Shown: piece by piece, positions 48,090 to 57,575 of the stretch
Layout of the letters: each line of letters opens with the position of its first letter
How positions within the stretch are numbered: the stretch's first letter is position 1
Assembly (NCBI RefSeq): GCF_003403075.1
Contig: NZ_CP031557.1
Coordinates: 2,170,001-2,234,000, forward strand
Origin: Flavobacterium psychrotrophum
Lineage (GTDB): Bacteria; Bacteroidota; Bacteroidia; Flavobacteriales; Flavobacteriaceae
Reading direction: 5' to 3'
Length of the DNA stretch: 64,000 bases
The notes under the pieces: model-generated
What the model was told of the DNA's origin: nothing
Databases searched by the model: none
What the model saw: the letters and a program-made list of their open reading frames with translations, nothing else
Program-made: the position numbers and the translations under genes

Positions 48090-51000
48090 ATGTCTATAAC
48101 CGAAATTGCCATAAAGCGGCCCTTGCTGCTCATTGTAATCTTTACCGTGCTGGTGCTCTTCGGGGTGCAGTGCTACCTGAGCCTCAACTACAACCTGCTG
48201 CCCAAAATCGAGGTACCCACCGTATCGGTAAGCACCCTATATCCCGGGGCTTCCGCCTCGGAAGTCCAGGTATCGGTAACCAAAAAGCTGGAGGATGCCT
48301 TTGCGGCTGTGGAAGGCCTTGACCAGATGAATTCCACTTCCCAGGAAAGCGTCTCGCAAATTACCCTCCAGTTTAAAAGCGGCACCAACCTCGAAGAGGC
48401 AGAACGCGCCGTGCAGCGTAAGGCCGACCAGGCCCTGAATGACCTGCCCGATACTTCCGAGAGGCCCCAGGTGAATAAGGTCAACCTGGAAGAAACCCCC
48501 GTGATAAAAGCCGGGGTAACCGCCGCCATGCCCCCAAGGGAACTTTATGATTTTGTGGATACCCAGCTGCGCCCCCTGTTGCAAAACGTGGCAGGTGTGG
48601 GGCAGGTAATTATTATCGGTGGCGAACAGCGCGAGGTTCAGGTGCAGATCAACCGGGAACGCCTTCAGCAATACGGGCTTTCCCTCTCGCAGGTAACACA
48701 GGCGGTAAATAATGCCAACCTCTCCTTCCCTGCCGGCAGCATAGAAACACCCTCCCGACAGCTTTCCATACGTTACGATGCCAACCTGAAGTCCCTGGAA
48801 GAATTGCGCCGCCTCGCGGTGGCTACGGGAAAAGACGGCAGTATGATTTACCTTTCCGATGTGGCTGAGGTTGCCGATGGGACGGCAAAGACGACGGCGA
48901 TCAACCACATTAACGGCATCCCATCCATAGGGATACAGATCATAAAGCAAAACGATGCCAACGCTGTTGATGTAAGCCACCTGGTCAAACAGGCGCTACA
49001 GTCTATGGAAAGCCAATATGGCGCGCGTAAACTGCACTTTGCCATCTCTTCGGACCAGAGCGTCTATACCCTGGAATCGGCCGATGCGGTAATGCACGAC
49101 CTGGTACTGGCGGTAGCCATCGTGGGGATTGTAATGCTGGCCTTCCTTCACAGCCTGCGCAGTTCGCTGTTTGTACTGGTAGCACTCCCCTCGTCGATCA
49201 TACCTACCTTCATCGCGATGTACCTTCTGGGTTTTTCCCTTAACCTGATGACCCTTATGGCCATGTCACTGGTCGTTGGGATATTGGTCGATGACTCTAT
49301 TGTGGTGCTTGAGAATATTTACAGGCACCTGGAAATGGGCACCGATAAACGGACCGCTGCCCTAAAGGGCCGTAACGAGATCGGCTTTACCGCACTGGCC
49401 ATAACCCTTGTGGATGTCGTGGTATTCCTGCCCCTGGCCCTGGCCGGGGGAATGATCGGCTCCATCCTCCGGGAATTCTCCCTGGTCGTGGTGATCTCGA
49501 CCCTGATGAGCCTGTTTGTATCCTTTACCATCACTCCCCTATTGGCAAGCCGCTTTGGGCGTGTGGAGCATCTAAACAAGGCAACCTTGTGGGGACGCGC
49601 AAACCTGGGCTTTGAGCAGTTCCTGGACCGCATTAAGGAAGATTACGGCACACTGCTGAAAATCGCGTTGGGCAAAAAAAGGTGGGTGCTCTCAGCCACA
49701 CTACTGCTCCTTATCGGTTCCATTGCCCTGGTGCCTACAGGATTTATTGGGGCGGCGTTCATACCGGCTACCGACCAGGGCGACCTGGTGATCAACCTCG
49801 AACTGGAGCCTACCGCACCAATTTACCGTACCAACCTGATGGCCCAGAAAGCCGAAAAGATACTGCTGTCCCAACCCCAGGTAAAGCAGGCTTTTTCAAG
49901 TATCGGTTTTGTAAGTGGCAGCGTCTCGGGAGCCGCCTCTAATGCCAACCTGGCGGAGATAACCATAACCCTGGTCGACAAAAAGCAGCGTAACCAAAGT
50001 GCCGAAGAATTCGGTATTGCCATGCAGCGCAGGCTGAGCAGTGTGCTACCGGGGGTAAAGATAACCGCTTCCGCCATATCCATAACCGGAAATGTCAACA
50101 GTGCCCCGGTACAGATCGCCATTAAGGGTACGGATATAACACAGGTACGACAGGTCGCGGAAGCCTACAGGAGTGTTGTCGCCTCCATACCGGGCACTAA
50201 ATTTGTAAAACTTTCCGTAAAGAACCCTAAGCCCGAGGTAGCGATACAGCTCGACCGTGAGAAAATGGCGCTCCTGGGGCTCAACGCCGCACAGGTGGGT
50301 GCTACCCTGCAAAATGCGTTCAGCGGCAGTGACCAGAGCCTATTCCGCCAGGGGGGCAATGAATACGACATACTGGTGCGCCTGGACCATTTTAACCGTT
50401 CCGATATAAGTAATGTACGCAACATGCCCTTTGTGAACACGCTGGGACAAACGGTAACACTGGGACAATTTGCAACAGTGGGCGAAGTGCTGGGTGAGAC
50501 CACCCTGCAGCGTATCAACAGGCTAAACGCCATCACCGTGCAGGCCAATGTTGCCGGCCGGCCTTCCGGTACCGTTACCGATGAGATCAGGTCCAAAGCA
50601 GCCTCGGTCAAAATTCCCGAGGGCATCGCCGTCAGCTACCTTGGGGACGCCAAGAACCAGGGTGATGCCTTTGGAAGCCTGGGCCTGGCACTGCTTACCG
50701 CCATCATCCTGGTTTACCTGATCATGGTGGCACTGTATGAGAATGCGGTGTACCCCTTTGTCGTGCTTTTTTCAATCCCCGTGGCGCTCGTGGGTGCGCT
50801 CCTTGCACTGGCCCTGACCATGGAAACCCTGAACATATTTACCATCATAGGGATGATCATGCTCCTGGGGCTGGTATCCAAGAATGCAATACTGATTGTC
50901 GATTTCACCAACCACCTGAGGGATGAAGGGCATAACGTTCGCCAGGCTTTAGTGGAGGCCGGTAAAGAACGTTTACGCCCGATCCTGATGACCACACTCG

Positions 51001-51185
51001 CCATGATACTTGGCATGCTCCCCATCGCCATTGCCAGCGGTGCCGGCTCTGAAATTAAGAACGGCATGGCATGGGTAATTATCGGCGGGCTCACAAGTTC
51101 CATGGTGCTTACCTTATTTGTGGTGCCCAGCATGTACCTGATCATCGACAACCTGCTCACGGCACTAAAACGCCCCAAACCCTGA
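48090..51185 (+). CDS. RND-family efflux permease (HAE-1/AcrB-like)
   Basis: 1031 residues, the usual size. Twelve membrane helices are expected; the first is LLLIVIFTVLVLFGVQCYL. The proton-relay Asp pair is in GILVDDSIVVLENIYRHLE (TM4), and the pattern is repeated in the second half (LLGLVSKNAILIVDFTNHLR, GKERLRPILMTTLAMILG). The porter domain contains YPGASASEVQVSVTKKLEDA. Sequence features point to the multidrug/HAE-1 group rather than the metal (CusA/CzcA) group, but the substrate is not certain. A bidirectional terminator follows. Confidence 0.95.
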   Translation: MSITEIAIKRPLLLIVIFTVLVLFGVQCYLSLNYNLLPKIEVPTVSVSTLYPGASASEVQVSVTKKLEDAFAAVEGLDQMNSTSQESVSQITLQFKSGTNLEEAERAVQRKADQALNDLPDTSERPQVNKVNLEETPVIKAGVTAAMPPRELYDFVDTQLRPLLQNVAGVGQVIIIGGEQREVQVQINRERLQQYGLSLSQVTQAVNNANLSFPAGSIETPSRQLSIRYDANLKSLEELRRLAVATGKDGSMIYLSDVAEVADGTAKTTAINHINGIPSIGIQIIKQNDANAVDVSHLVKQALQSMESQYGARKLHFAISSDQSVYTLESADAVMHDLVLAVAIVGIVMLAFLHSLRSSLFVLVALPSSIIPTFIAMYLLGFSLNLMTLMAMSLVVGILVDDSIVVLENIYRHLEMGTDKRTAALKGRNEIGFTALAITLVDVVVFLPLALAGGMIGSILREFSLVVVISTLMSLFVSFTITPLLASRFGRVEHLNKATLWGRANLGFEQFLDRIKEDYGTLLKIALGKKRWVLSATLLLLIGSIALVPTGFIGAAFIPATDQGDLVINLELEPTAPIYRTNLMAQKAEKILLSQPQVKQAFSSIGFVSGSVSGAASNANLAEITITLVDKKQRNQSAEEFGIAMQRRLSSVLPGVKITASAISITGNVNSAPVQIAIKGTDITQVRQVAEAYRSVVASIPGTKFVKLSVKNPKPEVAIQLDREKMALLGLNAAQVGATLQNAFSGSDQSLFRQGGNEYDILVRLDHFNRSDISNVRNMPFVNTLGQTVTLGQFATVGEVLGETTLQRINRLNAITVQANVAGRPSGTVTDEIRSKAASVKIPEGIAVSYLGDAKNQGDAFGSLGLALLTAIILVYLIMVALYENAVYPFVVLFSIPVALVGALLALALTMETLNIFTIIGMIMLLGLVSKNAILIVDFTNHLRDEGHNVRQALVEAGKERLRPILMTTLAMILGMLPIAIASGAGSEIKNGMAWVIIGGLTSSMVLTLFVVPSMYLIIDNLLTALKRPKP

Positions 51186-51213
51186 CCCCTTTTACCGTCC
51201 TCTATAGAAAGGG

Positions 51214-51240
51214 AAAGCCAGCCGATAACGGCTGGCTTTT
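51214..51240. terminator. Bidirectional terminator between the RND and LytTR operons
   Basis: AAAGCCAGCCG and CGGCTGGCTTT form an 11-bp stem with a four-base loop; T runs appear on both strands. The two convergent operons end here. Confidence 0.93.
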
Positions 51241-51262
51241 CTGATTTAAAGCGGCTCCCACC

Positions 51263-51988
51263 TTACGGTTCCGGGTTGAGCGCACCGCCGGTGTATTTGC
51301 TGAAAAACTCTTTCTTGTAGACCTCCCCCAACGGGATCTCCGATTCGCCGAGGTAAATGGTATGATGGTCAAAAGAATCGATATAATCCCTGTTGATCAG
51401 GTAGGATTTACTCACGCGCATAAAAATATGCTGCGCTATTCTCTGGTGGATGTTCTTCAGGTTCATCGCTGTGATCAGCTTTTGCGTTCTGGTATGGATT
51501 ACCACATAATCTTTTAAACCCTCGATGTAACGGATGTCGGCGTAGGCGATCCGGTGGAAGCGTCGCTCGGATTTAATAACAAGGTAATCCTCACTATTGC
51601 CCTCAACAGTGCTTTTTTCGGTAGCCTCGGAAAGCAGCCCTGCATAAGCTGCCGCTTTTTTTATCGTCCGCTCCAGCCTGCCTTTCTCCACCGGCTTCAA
51701 AAGGTAATCGATCGCATCCAGCTCATAGCTCCTGAGCGCGTATTGCGGATAGGCAGTAGTGAAAACAATAAGGCTTTCACCGGAAACCTGGGCAGCAAAT
51801 TCCAGGCCGTTGACCATCGGCATTTCAATATCCAGGAACATCAGGTCTACACGGTGCTCCCTCATATAACCAAGTGCTGCCGGTGCGTTGGAAAAGGTGC
51901 CCAGGATCTCAAGGTCTGAAACTTCCCGTATAAGGGCCTCCATCTCCGCGCGGGCAAGCGGCTCATCGTCAATAATGATACAATTCAT
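51263..51988 (-). CDS. LytTR-family response regulator
   Basis: 241 residues: receiver domain with IIIDDEPLARAEME and the phospho-Asp in LMFLDIEMPMVNG (Asp about 53), then a LytTR DNA-binding domain (about 135-235) with RRFHRIAYADIRYIEGLKDY, FMRVSKSYLINRDYI and GESEIPLGEVYKK. It overlaps the upstream kinase by 4 bp (ATGA) and forms a two-component system with it. It lies convergent to the efflux operon and may control it or the DUF6268 gene. Confidence 0.96.
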   Translation of the reverse strand: MNCIIIDDEPLARAEMEALIREVSDLEILGTFSNAPAALGYMREHRVDLMFLDIEMPMVNGLEFAAQVSGESLIVFTTAYPQYALRSYELDAIDYLLKPVEKGRLERTIKKAAAYAGLLSEATEKSTVEGNSEDYLVIKSERRFHRIAYADIRYIEGLKDYVVIHTRTQKLITAMNLKNIHQRIAQHIFMRVSKSYLINRDYIDSFDHHTIYLGESEIPLGEVYKKEFFSKYTGGALNPEP

Positions 51989-53064
51989 ATTGGAATATTT
52001 AAAATAACGGTATATTCTTTTTCGGTAGTGCTGATATCCAGCCTGTAGCCCGTGCCATACAACAGGCTGAGGCGCCTTTTTATATTGGGCAGGCCCAGCC
52101 CGCTGCTGCCTTCCCCGGGCGCAACATAGTCCACACTTTTTGAATTGCGGCAGGTAAATTCCAGCCGCTCGCCCTTTACCTCCACGCTCATACAGATATA
52201 GGAGGGGCTATCACTGATGTCCACACTGTGCTTTACCGCATTTTCGGCAAAAGTGGTAAAAAGGTTGGGGGGTATAAGCAGGGTGCCCAGCAATTTTGGG
52301 TCTGCCATAGATGTAATGTTTACCGAGAGATTGTCCCGGCGAAGCTTCTCCAGATCCATGAAGTTGGACAGAAAATTTATTTCAGAACGCAAAGGCGTAC
52401 CGGGTTCATTATTGTCATAAAGCTGGTAACGCAAAAATTCCGATAGCTTCATGATCACCATAGTTGCCTTTTCAGGGTTGCTGCGCACCAGCGCCTTGAT
52501 CCCGTTGAGCATATTAAAGAGGAAGTGCGGGTTGATCTGGTTGCGAAGCTCGCTAAGCTCCATCGACAAGGTCAGGTTGCTCAGTTCGGTAATCCGCTGG
52601 TTATCGGTTTTCCAGCGTTCAAAAAGCGAAAATGCTGTGGTCATCAGTATAATAGGCATCACTATGATGATCCCCTCATAAAATCCGGTATCATCAGCCG
52701 CCTGTTGCCGCACTTCTGCTATCCTTAAGGGATCAAGGTACTTGGTAAGGACGCCTGACATAAGGAACAGGCCCAGGCTGACCAGCAGCAGCAAAAAGAG
52801 AAAGTACAGCGCGTACTGTCCACGGAAAAAAAACCGGGGTACCAGTACGTACATATTAATGTAAAACATGGCGATGAAGGAGATGTGCACACACAGCAGC
52901 CTTAGTAGCTTTACAGTGCCGCTGTACTCCTTAAGCCAGTTCGAAAAAAAGATAATGCCCAGTAAAATGACCCACAGCAATATATGGCGCAGTACCTTAT
53001 AACGGGACTCAAAAAGCAGGTCAATCGCCCTTTTATCCCGGATCTGTGGGGTAGCTTGTTGCAT
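51985..53064 (-). CDS. LytS-like sensor histidine kinase (His_kinase family)
   Basis: 359 residues: four hydrophobic segments (about 26-42, 55-75, 86-105, 132-148), a short coiled-coil, the His_kinase motif QINPHFLFNMLNGIKALV (His about 180) and an ATPase tail with NLFTTFAENAVKHS and GSSGLGLPNIKRRLSLLYG. It is the partner of the LytTR regulator downstream. Members of this group sense unknown envelope or small-molecule signals. The 268-bp gap to the divergent DUF6268 gene holds no obvious site. Confidence 0.96.
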   Translation of the reverse strand: MQQATPQIRDKRAIDLLFESRYKVLRHILLWVILLGIIFFSNWLKEYSGTVKLLRLLCVHISFIAMFYINMYVLVPRFFFRGQYALYFLFLLLLVSLGLFLMSGVLTKYLDPLRIAEVRQQAADDTGFYEGIIIVMPIILMTTAFSLFERWKTDNQRITELSNLTLSMELSELRNQINPHFLFNMLNGIKALVRSNPEKATMVIMKLSEFLRYQLYDNNEPGTPLRSEINFLSNFMDLEKLRRDNLSVNITSMADPKLLGTLLIPPNLFTTFAENAVKHSVDISDSPSYICMSVEVKGERLEFTCRNSKSVDYVAPGEGSSGLGLPNIKRRLSLLYGTGYRLDISTTEKEYTVILNIPI

Positions 53065-53332
53065 CGTGGTAATGGTATTAATGATTCTTTAAAGCAAATA
53101 TAGGGGATTATCCCGCCGGGGCGTTTACTATTATACCAACCCCCCTGTTCGTTCTACCAAATTTACCATGCAGCCCGTTTAGTCTAATTTGTAAGGGGTT
53201 TGGTATAAATTTTAAATACCGCTTTCAGATAATCCCTTCTTTTGTTACGGGAAGGCCTGGGATATCTATAGGGTACCTTGGGGCATTGCCATGAGAACGA
53301 GACGCTTTATGACCATAAATTAACACGACCCT

Positions 53333-54324
53333 ATGAAGATTCTTAAAAAAACACTATTAGCCTGTTGTGCACTTGTGCCCTCTTTAGCAAGTTTCGCCCA
53401 AACCGCTACCGACAGCATCCCAAAAAGAGCCATCGCTTATGCAGCGGACAAATTCCCGATTGCCCGTGCCCTGAACATTGAGTTCACGCACACGGCACCC
53501 TACAATTTTTCACCGGAGCAGCGCGGTACCGCCATGCCCGATGGGCGCGTAAACGGACTGAACCTGGCGAAAGTAAGCGCTAACATCAACTTTATAAAAA
53601 AAAGGAGCTGGATGCTGGGAGCCACCCTAAGTTATAAATACCTTAATTCGGAAGCAGCACTCACCTCCCCACAACCGGGGAGAAAAGGCTGTTACAGGAA
53701 GATTTCCACTATCAGTTTACCACGATTAATTTTATATACTTTACACGCATCTTTAAAAAAACCACCATATTTACCTCTAGCCTGATGCTGGACGGCAGTG
53801 ATAAGCATTTCGAGAGGTTTAAAGGTATCCTTACCGGAACGATGGTGCTCAAGGCAAATGCAAAAACCAAAATGACCGTTGGCCTGCTGGGGAACATCGA
53901 CCCTACCGCACAAACCCCCATCATCCCAACCTTTGGCTACGAACATCATTTTAATAATGGGTTCATCATTGACATCAACCTGCCTAAAAGCCTTATGCTG
54001 CGTAAAAATGTATTCAGCAATGGAAGGGTTTCCCTGGGTACCGAACTGGACCAGACTTCCTTTTATTTGTATAACCTGGATACAACCGGCCGCAGGTATG
54101 AATTCAGGCAGCTCGATATCAATTCCGGGCTCCTGTACGAGCACATGGTGGCCAACTATTTTATCATCACGGCGAAAACCGGGATCAAGCTAAGCCCTAA
54201 CGGAAGGATCTTTGAAAAAAGTGGCTCATTTGCCGACCCCGTTTTTGAAATTAAAAACGACCCGTCCTTTTACTTTAACTTTGGTGTATCCTTCAATCCG
54301 TTTGCTAAATACAAAAAGAGATAA
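53333..54324 (+). pseudogene. DUF6268-like outer-membrane protein, split by a frameshift
   Basis: The first ORF (53333-53785) has a signal peptide (LLACCALVPSLASFA) and reads well to EAALTSPQP, then ends in unrelated residues. From about 53680 another frame reads EKRLLQEDFHYQFTTINFIY, FTRIFKKTTIFTSSL and continues as the second ORF (from MLDGSDKHFERFK at 53785) to KYKKR. Joining them across the run CCCCACAACCGGGG with a one-base change gives one beta-barrel protein of about 330 residues. Either a pseudogene or a sequencing error. Divergent from the LytS operon, so possibly its target. Confidence 0.75.
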
Positions 54325-54389
54325 CACCCTTTACAACGGTTGCTTCATAAGCCCTCGTAAAATAAATAAGCCCAACACAAGCACATACT

Positions 54390-54638
54390 ATGGAAGGTAC
54401 CGTTTACCATATCAATGCGGATAAGGCACGCTATTCACTCTACATAAGTGGCGACCTGTTTCTGATTTTCGAGCCCATTGGCCATTGTGAGCTGCTAAGG
54501 GGTGATATTATCAGGACGACGCCGGAGCGACTGGGTGAGGCCTCACTCTATAATATATCTACCAACTGCCAGTTTGATGCCTACCTGGAGAATCTTGTTT
54601 CCGGGGAACGTGCCGCAAAGCGCGAATGCCTGCTCTAA
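54390..54638 (+). CDS. Hypothetical protein
   Basis: 82 residues beginning MEGTVYHINADKARYSLYIS. The first half has the alternating pattern of beta strands (YSLYISGDLFLIFEPI, HCELLRGDIIRTTPE), similar in feel to an OB-fold. No family recognised. It lies 65 bp behind the frameshifted DUF6268 gene and ends before a bidirectional hairpin; it could belong to that transcript. Confidence 0.5.
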   Translation: MEGTVYHINADKARYSLYISGDLFLIFEPIGHCELLRGDIIRTTPERLGEASLYNISTNCQFDAYLENLVSGERAAKRECLL

Positions 54639-54744
54639 GTGGCACTACCAACTCATTGCTCTCTTACTACGATACGTTCCTCTAACTGTATGTTGACAAT
54701 GTTAGCGCAGCTAAAAAATAACATCAAGGTTAATTATAATTCTG

Positions 54745-54777
54745 AAAAGCTCCAGTTTTATACAAGCAGGAGCTTTT
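54745..54777. terminator. Terminator between the hypothetical gene and the P-type ATPase
   Basis: AAAAGCTCC and GGAGCTTTT form a 9-bp stem with a 15-base loop between convergent genes; A/T tracts lie on both sides. Confidence 0.65.
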
Positions 54778-54794
54778 AAATTTATATTGAGGAG

Positions 54795-56753
54795 CTATTT
54801 CAACTTCATTTTCTGTATCCTTACTGCGTTAAGTATAGCCAGCAACGCCACACCCACATCAGCAATAACAGCCTCCCATAAATTTGCAATACCACCTGCC
54901 CCAAGTACTAACACAACTACCTTAACAACCATGGCTATAGTAATGTTTTGCCATACTACCTGTTTAGTAATCTTGCCCACCCTTATGGCAGCAATAATTT
55001 TAGAGGGCTGGTCGTTCTGGATCACAATATCTGCGGTTTCAATAGTGGCATCACTGCCCAGGCCTCCCATAGCAATACCTGCATCTGCAAGGGCAACTAC
55101 CGGCGCATCATTTACACCATCGCCCACAAAGGCTATCCGGCTACCGGAATCTTTTAATGCCTGCACCTTCTCTACTTTCCCTTCAGGCAGCAAGTCTCCA
55201 TAAGCTTGGTCAATACCCAATGTTTTAGCAACCTTATCTACTACCGCCTGCTTATCGCCCGATAACATAACGGTTTGTATATTTAGCTTGTGCATTTGGT
55301 CGATTGCTTCTTTGGCATCGTCTTTAATTTCATCTGCAATGGTTATATAACCCGCATAATTGCCATCTATAGCCAATACTACCACGGTATCTATCAAACT
55401 ATTTATTTCCTCCGGATACGATATATCATATTTTTTGAGCAGTTTTGCATTACCCGCATGTATGATCTTTCCATCCACTTTACCCACCAACCCGTGGCCT
55501 GAAATTTCTTCTACACCTTCTGCTTTTAGCCCTAACTCTTTACCTACATGGTCTACCACTGCCCGCGCTATAGGGTGTGTAGAGCTTTTTTCCAGAGCGG
55601 CTGCATGGTTTACCAACTCTGTTTTATCTATTCCCACAGCTACAACTTCCTGAACTTTAAACACTCCTTTTGTAAGCGTACCGGTTTTATCCATAATAAC
55701 CACATTAATCGTGGTCATTACATCTAAAAAGTTAGAGCCTTTAAACAGGATACCGTTTCTGGAAGCCAGTCCTATACCGCCAAAATAGCCCAGCGGAATA
55801 GAAACCACTAAGGCACACGGGCAACTTATAACAAGAAATACCAGTGCCCGGTAAAACCAGTCATGAAAATTGTAAGGGTTAATAAAAAAATAGGGTACAA
55901 AACAAACCAGTAAAGCCAGGGCAAATACAATAGGGGTATAAATTTTGGCAAAACGGCTTATAAAAAGCTGTGTTTGCGATTTGCGTGCCGTAGCATCCTG
56001 CACCATCTCTAATATCTTGCTAAGCTTACTATCTGTAAAAAGCGAGGCAACTTCTACTTCTGTCACCTTATCAAGATTAATCATACCGGCATATACAGCC
56101 TCCCCTTTTCGTTTGGTATCAGGTTTGCTTTCGCCTGTAAGGGCTGCAGTGTTAAAGGTTCCGGCATCTGAAAGAAGGACGCCGTCGAGTGCTACTTTTT
56201 CACCGGACTTAACCTCTATAGTCTCGCTAACTTTAATCTCTTTAGGGTTTACGACCACCGTTTTTCCGTCCCTTTTAACGGTAACTTTATCAGGCCTTAT
56301 ATCGAGCAACGCTTTAATACTTCGTTTAGCCCTGTCTACGGCTGCATCCTGAAACCACTCACCTATCGAATAAAATACCATTACTGCTACCCCTTCGCTA
56401 TACGACCCAATGCTAAAGGCACCAATTGTTGCAACGCTCATCAGGAAAAATTCATTAAAAAAATCAAAGCGCTTTGCCTTACGCCAGGCCATGCCCAGTA
56501 CGTTATAACCCGCTAGCAAAAATGCCACAGAAAAAATGATCAGGTTAACTGGAAATGGCGGTTGGTAAGAAAATCCAAATTCGAGGGTCAGCATAACGGC
56601 CAGGATAGCAAATGCAGTAAGTAGCGGCCAGTGGCTTACCCATCCCCCGGCTTCAGAATCCTCGTTTATATCCAATTTTTCTTCATCATGCTCATTTATG
56701 ATCTTTTGATCATTTAATAGTGAAGTTGTTGGACTTAGCTTATCTTCTTTCAT
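54795..56753 (-). CDS. Heavy-metal P1B-type ATPase (Cd/Zn/Pb-exporting type)
   Basis: 652 residues. The metal-binding CPC in the sixth helix is in VISCPCALVVS; phosphorylation motif DKTGTLTKG; HP locus SSTHPIARAV; nucleotide hinge GDGVNDAPVV. The N-terminus has no CxxC/HMA domain, only a short acidic segment (EHDEEKLDINEDSEAGG). CPC with the C-terminal Lys (LNAVRIQKMKLK) fits the CadA/ZntA group, which expels Zn2+, Cd2+ or Pb2+. No metal regulator is adjacent. It occupies the efflux module of the accessory region. Confidence 0.93.
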   Translation of the reverse strand: MKEDKLSPTTSLLNDQKIINEHDEEKLDINEDSEAGGWVSHWPLLTAFAILAVMLTLEFGFSYQPPFPVNLIIFSVAFLLAGYNVLGMAWRKAKRFDFFNEFFLMSVATIGAFSIGSYSEGVAVMVFYSIGEWFQDAAVDRAKRSIKALLDIRPDKVTVKRDGKTVVVNPKEIKVSETIEVKSGEKVALDGVLLSDAGTFNTAALTGESKPDTKRKGEAVYAGMINLDKVTEVEVASLFTDSKLSKILEMVQDATARKSQTQLFISRFAKIYTPIVFALALLVCFVPYFFINPYNFHDWFYRALVFLVISCPCALVVSIPLGYFGGIGLASRNGILFKGSNFLDVMTTINVVIMDKTGTLTKGVFKVQEVVAVGIDKTELVNHAAALEKSSTHPIARAVVDHVGKELGLKAEGVEEISGHGLVGKVDGKIIHAGNAKLLKKYDISYPEEINSLIDTVVVLAIDGNYAGYITIADEIKDDAKEAIDQMHKLNIQTVMLSGDKQAVVDKVAKTLGIDQAYGDLLPEGKVEKVQALKDSGSRIAFVGDGVNDAPVVALADAGIAMGGLGSDATIETADIVIQNDQPSKIIAAIRVGKITKQVVWQNITIAMVVKVVVLVLGAGGIANLWEAVIADVGVALLAILNAVRIQKMKLK

Positions 56754-57032
56754 AGTGCTTAACTTTAAAATAGAATATTACCCTACTGGTAAACAAACGT
56801 TTATATAATGTGATTTCATAGATATCCTAAGCAGGTATCGGAAGATAAAGTAAAGCTATTATTGATTTTCATTACTATAAAAAGAAGTTAATTTAGTGAT
56901 CTGGGTCCTGCTCTGAATACAACCTATAATTCACGGTGATTAGTAACCAAATAATAAATTGTATAAAAAACAGAAGTAGCAATATTGACAGTCACTTCTG
57001 TACTTAAAAATTAACAGTATCCAAGATAGGGA

Positions 57033-57063
57033 TTGCGCAAGTAAGCAAAAATGCTTACATTTG
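57033..57063 (+). promoter_or_regulatory. Bacteroidota promoter of the toxin-antitoxin operon
   Basis: TTG at 57033-57035 and TACATTTG at 57056-57063 (a match to the TAnnTTTG -7 box) are 20 bases apart. The -7 box ends 4 bases before the antitoxin ATG at 57068, so transcription would start at or beside the start codon. The rest of the 314-bp gap from 56754 holds nothing recognisable. Confidence 0.6.
57041..57058. promoter_or_regulatory. Palindromic operator in the toxin-antitoxin promoter
   Basis: GTAAGCA and TGCTTAC are perfect arms around AAAA. The palindrome lies between the -33 and -7 boxes and overlaps the latter, as expected for autoregulation by the XRE antitoxin. Confidence 0.65.
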
Positions 57064-57067
57064 AATT

Positions 57068-57574
57068 ATGAACCCACAATTTGAGAAATATAAAGGTATC
57101 CATCCCGGTGCTATACTTGAACGTGAACTCAAAAAAAGAGACCTTGCGCAACGCCCTTTTGCCTTATCAATTGGGATTGCCCCCCAGTCATTTAACCAAA
57201 TTATTAAAACTAAGAGGCCCTTACCGATATCTGCCGCTCTAAAGATAGAAAGAGCCCTTAACTTGGAAGAGGGCGCTTTAGCCTTATTGCAAACCTATTA
57301 TGATATCAGTGTTGAAAAAATGAAAAACTCATTTCATCCGAAACCTAATTTAATACACTTACGAAAAAGCCTGTTTTGGGATACCGCTATTGACACAATA
57401 GATTGGGAAAAACAATCAAAAGCGGTAATTGAAAGAATTTTTGAACGGGGAAATTTAACTGAGAAGAAAGAAATCATACGTTTTTATGGCTCTTCCAAGA
57501 TCCGTGCTATAATCTTCGCGCCATCAGCTAAAGCAAAACTTACAAGAGGTATACAAATTAAACCAATACTATAG
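57068..57574 (+). CDS. XRE-type antitoxin of an AbiE-like toxin-antitoxin pair
   Basis: 168 residues. The N-terminus (about 8-75) is a HigA-like helix-turn-helix: GIHPGAILERELKKRDL, FALSIGIAPQSFNQIIK and ISAALKIERALNLEEGALAL. The C-terminal half (80-168) is a separate domain with ERIFERGNLTEKKEIIRFYG that probably touches the toxin. Its stop is one base before the toxin start. It should bind the palindrome in its own promoter. Confidence 0.85.
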   Translation: MNPQFEKYKGIHPGAILERELKKRDLAQRPFALSIGIAPQSFNQIIKTKRPLPISAALKIERALNLEEGALALLQTYYDISVEKMKNSFHPKPNLIHLRKSLFWDTAIDTIDWEKQSKAVIERIFERGNLTEKKEIIRFYGSSKIRAIIFAPSAKAKLTRGIQIKPIL

Positions 57575-57575
57575 G

